Origin: Candidatus Abyssobacteria bacterium SURF_5
GTDB lineage: Bacteria; Abyssobacteria; SURF-5
DNA: 29,217 nt
Reading direction: 5' to 3'
Assembly (NCBI GenBank): GCA_003598085.1
Contig: QZKU01000109.1
Coordinates: forward strand, 1 to 29,217
A program made the position numbers and the translations under genes. The notes beneath the pieces were generated by a model that had not been told where the DNA came from, ran no database searches, and worked only from the letters and a program-made list of their open reading frames with translations. How positions within the stretch are numbered: position 1 is the stretch's first letter; each line of letters begins with the position of its first letter. This document shows positions 23,058-29,217 of this stretch, piece after piece.

Positions 23058-25076
23058 TTACCTCTCACCTGCCGGCGGGCCGGCGGTCTCTTCAAGCATT
23101 TCGAGCAGTTTGGCCGCCGCGTCGTCAGCGGGATTATGCTGGACGTATGTCGCCAGATGCTTCCGCGCAAGATGTTGTTTGAGCGGGTCGCGCGCATAAA
23201 GACGGGCGAGCGCGAGGTGGGCGGCCGGCACGTCGCCGGCCTCGATGCTATCCAGGAGCGATTGTTCGGCGGCTTCCTGATTGCCTTTTTCGAGATACGC
23301 TATGCCGAGGTGATAGGAGACATCGGGAGCGTGAGTGAAGGCCTGATTTTTCCGAAACCGCCACAGATCAAGCGCCCGCTGAAACTGCGCAATTGCCGCA
23401 TCATGTTTTCCCTGCGCGAGGTAGATCGAGCCGAGCGTGTAATGCGCATCCTCCTGTTCAATGAAGATCGCGAGCTCCGACCTGTTTTCCTCGCGGATCG
23501 CCTGCTTCAGGATTTCGGCGGCGCCGTCGACTCTTCCCGTCTTCATTCGCAATCCCGCAGTCTTGTATGCGAGTTCCGGCGAAAAATTAATTTCGAGCGC
23601 CCGTTCATAACTCTGGAGAGCCTGCTCATCCAGGCCTTCGCGCTGATAGAAATCGCCCTTTCCGAGATGAGCCAGATATTCATCCAGATCAATCTGCGCA
23701 TTCGAGTAAATCCAGGGGATGGCGCACAGGAGCGATACGGTATTGATTATGAGCAGGATTCTGCCGGCGACCCGGCGGTCGGGCAGAAAGCGGATGAGCA
23801 GATACGCGCCGAGCATCGTGATGAAAATCCATGGCGGCGCGAAAACGTCCCAATCTTTACGTGCGCCCAGAAGCGGGGCGGCGGTCAGCGTGATAGCAAG
23901 ATAAACGGCGGCAGTCAAAAGAAGAATCCACGGCTCCGGTTCCTTTCGCCGTTCCGCCGTGAGCCACAAGGGGAGAGAGAGCAGGCAAAGCAACAGGCCG
24001 AAGGGAGCGACGAGCAGGATTTCATTCGCGATATCGATCAGATGAGGGAGCGAGAAGAGGGTATATCTTTCCAGAATATAGCCCTTCCGCATGAGCCCGA
24101 GGAAAAAGACGCCTTCATAATCTTTTCGAGTTTCGGGAAAGAAGATATCGCTGAACGAGAAGCCCATCGAGTGGAAGATGAGGAAATAGACGGCCGCGAC
24201 AGCGACGGGAATCGCCGCCATCGCCGCAAATTCATATTTACAGAACTTCCCGCGCTGGCGGGAGCGATACACGTAAGCGAACAGAAGCGCCAGGCCTGAT
24301 CCCGCCATGAGCAGGTGGAGCGATGCGCTGAACGCCAGCAGGAGAACCGGCAGCAGGATTGGAGACTTTCCCCGCGCATACAACAACGTTGCGAGACAGA
24401 AGAGAGCGAGGAATGCGGTCGCGAGGCTGTATGTCTCGACGTATCCGAAGAAAAGCTGCATGAAGCCGGCTGTGAATACGGTTGCCGAGAAGGCGATCCT
24501 TCGGGCGAGTCCGTCGAAAAGGACGTGGCCGATCTCGAGAACGGCGAAAACAAAGATTCCACCGGCAATGCAGCTTCGCAGGGCAAGTGTATCGAACGAC
24601 TCGAAACCGGTTTGCGCCAGCATCCGATGCATCATGCGCCCGATCCAGTAATCGAGCACCTGATGCGAGGTGATGTGACCGGCCCAGCCGCCGACGTAGT
24701 ATCTGAATGCCTCATCCGTGCGCGCGACTTTGGCCACGGTGACGCCGTCTCCGAGAAAAAGATTGCCGCTGCGAAATGCCCAGAATAAGCCGATCGACGC
24801 GAGGGCGATGAACAAATACAAGACGTGAGGGGAGAGAGGCAATTTGATTGAGGCCGCTCGCCGCTTCAGCTTCAAGAGCGTCGATACGACGGCATTGTTC
24901 AGAGGCGGCAGGCAGACGAGAGCGGCGAGCAAACAGGCGGTGAAAGAGACGGCGCGCGGGAATTCGCGGAGATGGTAGAATCCCCAACCGGCAAGCGGCG
25001 AGAAGCGGTCGCCGATGAGATGCAGTGCGATAACCAGTAAGGCGTACGCGATTGTCGCATATAAAAATCTGCGCAT
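23058..25076 (-). CDS. Multi-pass membrane protein with C-terminal TPR repeats (GT-C-like)
   Basis: The first about 460 of 672 residues hold about 10-12 hydrophobic segments, starting at residue 4. A large loop after the third segment carries LFLGDGVTVAKVARTDEAFRYY, and a later loop carries LGARKDWDVFAP; both resemble conserved loop patterns of GT-C/PMT-like glycosyltransferases, but the fold is inferred only. The rest (about 470-660) is a set of TPR units, such as GDFYQREGLDEQALQSYERA, YTLGSIYLAQGKHDAAIAQF and YHLGIAYLEKGNQEAAEQSL. Fusions of this kind are usual in envelope polysaccharide or protein O-glycosylation loci, but the role is unknown. It follows the SDR gene by 9 bases, so the two form an operon. 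Confidence 0.8.
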   Translation of the reverse strand: MRRFLYATIAYALLVIALHLIGDRFSPLAGWGFYHLREFPRAVSFTACLLAALVCLPPLNNAVVSTLLKLKRRAASIKLPLSPHVLYLFIALASIGLFWAFRSGNLFLGDGVTVAKVARTDEAFRYYVGGWAGHITSHQVLDYWIGRMMHRMLAQTGFESFDTLALRSCIAGGIFVFAVLEIGHVLFDGLARRIAFSATVFTAGFMQLFFGYVETYSLATAFLALFCLATLLYARGKSPILLPVLLLAFSASLHLLMAGSGLALLFAYVYRSRQRGKFCKYEFAAMAAIPVAVAAVYFLIFHSMGFSFSDIFFPETRKDYEGVFFLGLMRKGYILERYTLFSLPHLIDIANEILLVAPFGLLLCLLSLPLWLTAERRKEPEPWILLLTAAVYLAITLTAAPLLGARKDWDVFAPPWIFITMLGAYLLIRFLPDRRVAGRILLIINTVSLLCAIPWIYSNAQIDLDEYLAHLGKGDFYQREGLDEQALQSYERALEINFSPELAYKTAGLRMKTGRVDGAAEILKQAIREENRSELAIFIEQEDAHYTLGSIYLAQGKHDAAIAQFQRALDLWRFRKNQAFTHAPDVSYHLGIAYLEKGNQEAAEQSLLDSIEAGDVPAAHLALARLYARDPLKQHLARKHLATYVQHNPADDAAAKLLEMLEETAGPPAGER

Positions 25077-25085
25077 CGCTCCTCG

Positions 25086-25862
25086 TCAGAAACCGGCGCC
25101 CGAATGGATGGCGCCGCCGTCTACCACAATTGTCTCGCCGGTCACGAAGGATGAGGCATCGGAAGCGAGGTACAGCGCGGCGCCGAGGAGATCCTCCGTC
25201 TCGCCAAGGCGCGGAACGGGAATCTTCTTGACCTCTTCCTGAAAGAAATCGCTTGTCCAGACGGCCTTGCTCATGTCGGTCCTGATGAAGCCGGGCGCTA
25301 TGGCGTTGACGCGAATATTATAGGCTCCAAGTTCGGCGGCCAGCACTTTCGTGAGCATGATGAGGGCGGCTTTGGTGACGGAGTATGTGCCGGTCATCGG
25401 CGCGGGCCGCAATCCCGCAACAGACGCCATATTGATGACCGCGCCGCCGTGATCGCGCATCCATTTTGAGAACACGAGCTGAGTCAGGAAGAAAACTCCA
25501 TTGAGATTCACGTCGAATGTTTTATCCCACGCCGCTTTCTCGATATCCATGATTGCGCCGAAATGGGGATTGGTAGCGGCGTTATTAACGAGGATGTCGA
25601 TTTTGCCGAACTGGCTCAGCGCCTGATCCGCCAGCTTCTCGATCTGATCGATTTTGCCGGTGTGCGCCGCGACGGCGAGACCGTGCCGGCCCGTCTTCTC
25701 GATTTCCTCGACACATGCCCGGCACGCATCGAGCTTTCGGCTGGCCACAACGATGTCGGCGCCCGCCCGCGCGTATTCGAGGACGATCGCCTTCCCAATA
25801 CCACGGCTGCCGCCGGTGATGAGCGCGACTTTTCCTTCAAGAGAGAATCTGCTTTTCGACAT
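25086..25862 (-). CDS. Short-chain dehydrogenase/reductase
   Basis: A 258-residue classical SDR. The nucleotide-binding motif TGGSRGIG is at 16-23, NNAA near 94-97, catalytic Ser147, Tyr160 and Lys164 (YSVTK), and the ending ASDASSFVTGETIVVDGG is typical of FabG-like enzymes. The Arg after GGS and the ASRK at the end of the second strand (SRKLDA, near 41-46) point to NADP(H). Substrate not predictable. ATG at 25862 follows GGAGG 8 bases upstream; the longer frame from 25943 is rejected. The TPR/membrane gene follows in the same operon, which may hint at a sugar or lipid substrate, but this is a guess. Confidence 0.93.
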   Translation of the reverse strand: MSKSRFSLEGKVALITGGSRGIGKAIVLEYARAGADIVVASRKLDACRACVEEIEKTGRHGLAVAAHTGKIDQIEKLADQALSQFGKIDILVNNAATNPHFGAIMDIEKAAWDKTFDVNLNGVFFLTQLVFSKWMRDHGGAVINMASVAGLRPAPMTGTYSVTKAALIMLTKVLAAELGAYNIRVNAIAPGFIRTDMSKAVWTSDFFQEEVKKIPVPRLGETEDLLGAALYLASDASSFVTGETIVVDGGAIHSGAGF

Positions 25863-26021
25863 CCGGTTTTCCTCCCGATTCCGCAAAGGATAGCGAAAAT
25901 ATGCCTCTTTGCGAGTATACAGCAAGAAGACTATGGCAGGCAAGAAGGGGGGCGAGCCCGATTCATTTCAGGGAATGAGGGAAAGTCGCGCTGGCGCGTG
26001 GGCAGCCGGCGGGGAGCGGCC

Positions 26022-28388
26022 TTACTTCTGAAGGCCGAGCGTATCATTGACCGCCAGCAATCTCATGCCGTTGAAGATGACGAGAAGAGATGCGCCCATA
26101 TCGGCGAAAACCGCCATCCACAGCGTCGCTAGTCCGAGCACCGCGAGGCTGAGGAAGAGCAATTTAATAAGGATGGAGAGCGCGATGTTCTGCTTGATGA
26201 TCGCGAGCGTTTTGCGGCTGAGCGAGATGGCAAACGGGAGCTTGAGCAGGTCGTCGGCCATGAGGGCGACATCGGCTGTTTCAAGCGCCGTATCCGAGCC
26301 GGCCGTCCCCATCGCCACGCCGATGGTTGATGCGGCCAAAGCGGGAGCATCATTGACGCCATCGCCGATCATCGCCACGTATTCATACTCCTCGACCAAC
26401 CCGCGCAGGGCGTCCACCTTGTCCTGCGGCAGGAGCTCCGACCGGTATTCGATGCCCAACTGGCTCGCTATCGCTTCGGCTGTGCCGCGATTATCGCCGG
26501 TGATCATGATCATCTTGCGAATCCCGATGTCGCGCAGGCGTCGCAGCGCCTCGGTCGAGTGCTTGCGCAGCGAGTCGATCAGCACGATGATCCCCAGCGG
26601 CGCCTCCTGATTGCCGACGAGCACGACTGTCTGGGTTTTCTTCTCGATCTCATTCATGCGCTCGTCGAGGTGCGGCGTGCAGAAATTCAGTTCTTTGAAG
26701 AGGCGGTGACTGCCGACGTAGTAATTCTTTCCGTCGATTGTCGCCTCGGCGCCCTTGCCGGGAATGGACAGGAACGCCTCGACGGGTTTGACCGGGATAC
26801 CCAGCCGGCGGGCCTCCTCCACAATCGAGCGGCCGAGGTGATGCTCGGACCTTGATTCGACGCTTGCCGCGATGCTGAGGAGCTCGCCCGGCGTCACGTT
26901 GTCGAGCGGGATAATTTCCTTGACGCATGGATGCCCGAGCGTGAGGGTGCCGGTCTTGTCGAACGCGATGGCATTGAGCATGCCCGCCTTCTCAAGATAG
27001 ATGCCGCCCTTTATGAGAACGCCGTGGCGCGCGGCGCTTGCAAGCCCGGCCGCGATGGAGATGGGGGTCGAGATCACGAGCGCGCACGGGCACGCTATGA
27101 CGAGCAGCACTAGGCCGCGGGACAGCCACTCGACGAATGGGGCTCCGAAGGCGAGCGGCGGGACCGCGACTACCAGGGCCGCAAGCGCGATGACGGAAGG
27201 CGTATAGTACTTCGTGAATTTGTCCACGAAATTCTGCATCGGGGCGCGCTGCGCCTGCGCTTCCTCGACCAGATGAATAATGCGCGCGAGCGTCGTATCG
27301 TCCGCCCGATGCGTCGCCTGCACCTCGAGAAAACCGTCTCCGTTGATCGTGCCGGCGAAAACGTCATCCTCCTTTTGCTTGACGACAGGAGTCGATTCGC
27401 CGGTGATCGGCGCCTGGTTGACTGCGCTGAGACCGGCGATAACCTTTCCATCGAGCGGAATCTTGTCGCCCGGCCGCACAATAAGAATTTCACCGATTTC
27501 CACCTCGCTCACCGGAACGACAACCTCCTGACTGCTCCGGCGAACGAGCGCATTTTCGGGCGCCAGCTTCATAAGAGAATGGATGGCGTTGCGCGCGCGA
27601 TCCATGGTGTGCATTTCGAGATACTGCGCGCCCGAGAAAAGAAAAACGACCGTCGCCGCCTCGAGCCATTCGTTTATTGCGGCCGCCCCGATGACGGCGA
27701 TCGTCATCAGGACGTTCATGTCGAACGTGAAACTTCGGGCGGAATAGACGGCCTTGCGGTAAATGTGGTAGCCGCCGAAGAGCATGCCGAGCAGGTAAAA
27801 ACCTGTCACCGCCAGGGGATCGACGCCCAGGAGCGAGAGGATGAATCCGGCGGCAAGGAAGATGCCCGCCGCGAGAGTGTGTACCAACTGGTCGTGACCG
27901 GCCGGCACTTCCTTTTTCGCGGGGGCGCCCGTCGGCCTGGCCGCCATTCCGGTTTCCCGAATCGCGCGAAGAAGCTGCTGGTGAGTCAGCGCGCGCGAAT
28001 CGTACGAGACCGTGACCTCCGCCGATACCAGATTGAAGGCGACGTTCCTCACGCCGTCGAGCGACCGCAGTTTGCGCTCGATTATGGATGATTCGTCCGG
28101 ACAGTCCATCCCTTCGACATAAAACTTGTCGGTCGCTTCACCCGGCAGCCGGCCGGTCTTGTAGCCGAGCTTCTGGACTTGCTGCTCGATCGCGGCAACG
28201 TCGGTCCCTTCTTCGGCAAGAACGACGATGTTGCCGCCGGTGAAGTTCACGGCCGCGCTCACTACCCCTTCCATTCGCGCGACGGCCTTCTCGACCTTTT
28301 CCGCACAGGAAGGACAATCCATTCCGGCTATGGCAATGGTTATCTCAGTAGTCGGTTTCGTTATGGTTTCCGACGAATGCCCGCTCAT
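26022..28388 (-). CDS. zntA: Zinc/cadmium/lead-exporting P1B-type ATPase
   Basis: Exports divalent soft metals from the cytoplasm. Two N-terminal metal-binding domains are present: the first has GMDCPSCAE (Cys25, Cys28); the second has GMDCPDES (Cys96, Glu99), the Cys-x-x-Glu variant known in some CadA/ZntA proteins. The core has TGES (329-332), the intramembrane CPC (433-435) and DKTGTLT (Asp477), then the TGDN and GDGVNDAPAL motifs. Near the C-terminus, SILIKLLFL and VFADMGASLLVIFNGMRLL give the Lys and Asp that mark the P1B-2 (Zn/Cd/Pb) group, as opposed to copper pumps. It is 69 bases after the ArsR-type gene on the same strand. A GGAG is 7 bases before the ATG. Confidence 0.93.
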   Translation of the reverse strand: MSGHSSETITKPTTEITIAIAGMDCPSCAEKVEKAVARMEGVVSAAVNFTGGNIVVLAEEGTDVAAIEQQVQKLGYKTGRLPGEATDKFYVEGMDCPDESSIIERKLRSLDGVRNVAFNLVSAEVTVSYDSRALTHQQLLRAIRETGMAARPTGAPAKKEVPAGHDQLVHTLAAGIFLAAGFILSLLGVDPLAVTGFYLLGMLFGGYHIYRKAVYSARSFTFDMNVLMTIAVIGAAAINEWLEAATVVFLFSGAQYLEMHTMDRARNAIHSLMKLAPENALVRRSSQEVVVPVSEVEIGEILIVRPGDKIPLDGKVIAGLSAVNQAPITGESTPVVKQKEDDVFAGTINGDGFLEVQATHRADDTTLARIIHLVEEAQAQRAPMQNFVDKFTKYYTPSVIALAALVVAVPPLAFGAPFVEWLSRGLVLLVIACPCALVISTPISIAAGLASAARHGVLIKGGIYLEKAGMLNAIAFDKTGTLTLGHPCVKEIIPLDNVTPGELLSIAASVESRSEHHLGRSIVEEARRLGIPVKPVEAFLSIPGKGAEATIDGKNYYVGSHRLFKELNFCTPHLDERMNEIEKKTQTVVLVGNQEAPLGIIVLIDSLRKHSTEALRRLRDIGIRKMIMITGDNRGTAEAIASQLGIEYRSELLPQDKVDALRGLVEEYEYVAMIGDGVNDAPALAASTIGVAMGTAGSDTALETADVALMADDLLKLPFAISLSRKTLAIIKQNIALSILIKLLFLSLAVLGLATLWMAVFADMGASLLVIFNGMRLLAVNDTLGLQK

Positions 28389-28457
28389 GCTTCCGCTCCA
28401 TCATAAGACGCTGGTTCTCCGGCCTGAGAATCGGCCAAGGGGAACCCATTTGATCGA

Positions 28458-28832
28458 TTATTCCTGAATGTGTTTCAGTCCTTCCCGGATCAATTTTTCA
28501 ATGCAAGCGTCGTCGAGCGAGTAATAGACCATTTTCCCTTCTTTTCGATGCTTGACGAGCTTGAGGTTGCGCAGGATGCGCAATTGGTGTGAGACGGCCG
28601 ATATGCTGGCGCCGAGGAGACTGGCGATATCGCATACGCATAGTTCGCGCACATTGAGCGCGGACACAATGCGAAGGCGCGACGGATCGCCGAGCACCTT
28701 GAAAATCTCGGAGAGTTTTTCGAGGATGTCTGCCTGTGGGATTCTGGCGCGTACTGCCTGCACTCGTTCTTTATTGACGAAAGCTACTTCACAGACGGTT
28801 TCATCGTGTTTTCTTGCGGTATCGGTCGCCAT
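28458..28832 (-). CDS. ArsR/SmtB-family metal-sensing repressor (CadC-like)
   Basis: A 124-residue winged-helix repressor that releases DNA when it binds metal. The helix-turn-helix region is ISAVSHQLRILRNLKLVKHR, with the wing GKMVYYSL. The metal-site motif ELCVCD (Cys65, Cys67) and an N-terminal Cys14 (ETVCEV) match the alpha3N cadmium/lead/zinc site of CadC. At the C-terminus, YSLDDACIEKL and HIQE keep Asp and His in alpha5 positions with one Cys110 replacing a typical His. It is the first gene of the operon with the P1B ATPase. Start ATG at 28832 has GGGGGTGA 4-5 bases upstream. Confidence 0.93.
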   Translation of the reverse strand: MATDTARKHDETVCEVAFVNKERVQAVRARIPQADILEKLSEIFKVLGDPSRLRIVSALNVRELCVCDIASLLGASISAVSHQLRILRNLKLVKHRKEGKMVYYSLDDACIEKLIREGLKHIQE

Positions 28833-28856
28833 CGTTCACCCCCTACACCTGAATGG

Positions 28857-28898
28857 TTGATCAAATGAAATTATAACATCAGAACCCCAAAGTGTCAA
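28857..28898 (-). promoter_or_regulatory. Consensus sigma70 promoter with putative ArsR operator
   Basis: On the minus strand TTGACA (28898-28893), a 17-base spacer and TATAAT (28875-28870) match consensus at all twelve positions. Immediately downstream is ATTTGATCAACCATTCAGG, containing the palindrome TTGATCAA (28857-28864) where transcription should start. The TGA...CA...ATTCA spacing is like SmtB/CzrA operators as I recall them. A strong promoter silenced by the repressor it drives would give metal-inducible autoregulation. Confidence 0.75.
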
Positions 28899-28977
28899 AT
28901 TTTCCTCCTTTAACCCGGTACTCGTCATACCATCCACCCGCCCCGTGCAATTCATTCCGAGCCCCTTACTGTTTCCC

Positions 28978-29217
28978 TGACCTGCTCCCCGAGATAAGTA
29001 CCACGTCGATTGATAGGATCCTGTAGAATAGGTGATTAAAGGAGGATCCTGAGATAGCAAGCAGAGGGAAGCGTTACAGTGAGGAGCAGATCATCCGGAT
29101 ATTAGGAGAGATTGACGCCGCGCATTCTCCGCCTCAAGCGTCTTCAGACGTTTGGCCTCGGATATATCCATGCCGCCAAACTTCTGTTTCCAGCGGTATA
29201 TCGTTCCCTCTGATACC
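28978..29217 (+). mobile_element. IS3-family insertion sequence, left end (broken)
   Basis: TGACCTGCTCCCC at 28978-28990 looks like an IS3-type terminal inverted repeat (starting TG), about 65-75 bases before an OrfA coding start. The element then runs off the window. The right half is internally inverted, as described for the OrfA entry. The boundary itself is a by-eye call. Confidence 0.6.
29054..29217 (+). pseudogene. IS3-family OrfA, rearranged: N-terminus plus inverted middle
   Basis: The plus strand encodes ASRGKRYSEEQIIRILGEID, the start of the helix-turn-helix OrfA of IS3 elements, preceded by AAAGGAGG with an 8-base gap to an ATA codon at 29054. Beyond about 29117-29122 the same protein resumes on the minus strand, read from 29216: VSEGTIYRWKQKFGGMDISE and then AKRLKTLEAENAR. 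The N-terminal part and the middle therefore face each other. No intact OrfA exists in the window; the segment that joins them (about residues 21-32) is missing. Confidence 0.75.

Noticed and set aside
22914-24299. 461-residue open frame on the plus strand
   Set aside because: Opposite the TPR/membrane gene; low-quality translation (charged, no hydrophobic or motif structure) and it overlaps the end of waaF.
28903-29046. Inverted repeat TTAAAGGAGGA / TCCTCCTTTAA flanking the left end of the IS
   Set aside because: 11 bases only, and both include a Shine-Dalgarno-like core; chance or a trace of the same IS is as likely as a functional pair.
1-29217. CRISPR array, tRNA, rRNA, riboswitch or prophage genes
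   Set aside because: Read for regular direct repeats, tRNA-like cloverleaf ends and phage structural motifs; none seen.

Overview
The window looks like part of a chromosome from an uncultured Gram-negative bacterium of moderately high GC (estimated by eye at 50-60%). Evidence for an LPS-bearing envelope is a lipid A late acyltransferase, HldE, GmhB and an ADP-heptose:LPS heptosyltransferase in one operon, plus a secreted beta-barrel protein. The EF-P has an unusual loop tip (PGN-L-R-A-F instead of PGKG), a variant I associate from memory with PVC/Omnitrophota-like lineages; I cannot fix the phylum from the sequence.

Layout. Bases 1-8100 are all on the minus strand: a truncated N-terminus of a restriction enzyme (runs off the left edge), a spacer with two copies of a GC-rich repeat and a doubtful small ORF, a P2A-type Ca2+ ATPase, a decayed PhnB/VOC-family gene, a patatin-like lipoprotein, a bile-acid/Na+ symporter-family transporter, and a soluble PAS-histidine kinase. 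Bases 8440-23040 are on the plus strand: efp; a rimO-pgsA-pgpA-pncC run with 4-11 bp overlaps; dnaE; a tandemly duplicated outer-membrane-type protein; and an LPS operon (lpxL/htrB-like, deoxyhypusine-synthase-like, hldE, gmhB, waaF). Bases 23058-28900 return to the minus strand: a membrane/TPR protein and an SDR oxidoreductase (SDR first in transcription order), and a zinc/cadmium resistance operon (ArsR/SmtB repressor then P1B-type ATPase) under a consensus sigma70 promoter whose start region carries a putative operator. The right edge breaks inside an IS3-family transposase OrfA that is internally inverted.

How the genes work together. The PgsA and PgpA steps make phosphatidylglycerol from CDP-diacylglycerol. 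The LPS operon covers acylation of lipid A and synthesis plus transfer of ADP-heptose; only GmhA and WaaC would be needed elsewhere. The ArsR/P1B pair is a self-contained metal-responsive efflux unit. RimO and EF-P both serve the ribosome.

Most notable observations: EF-P lacking the modifiable tip lysine together with a deoxyhypusine-synthase-like protein in the LPS operon; a single polypeptide made of two homologous barrel-like halves; an apparent AUC start codon for gmhB; a frameshifted PhnB relic; and the inverted IS3 OrfA at the window end.
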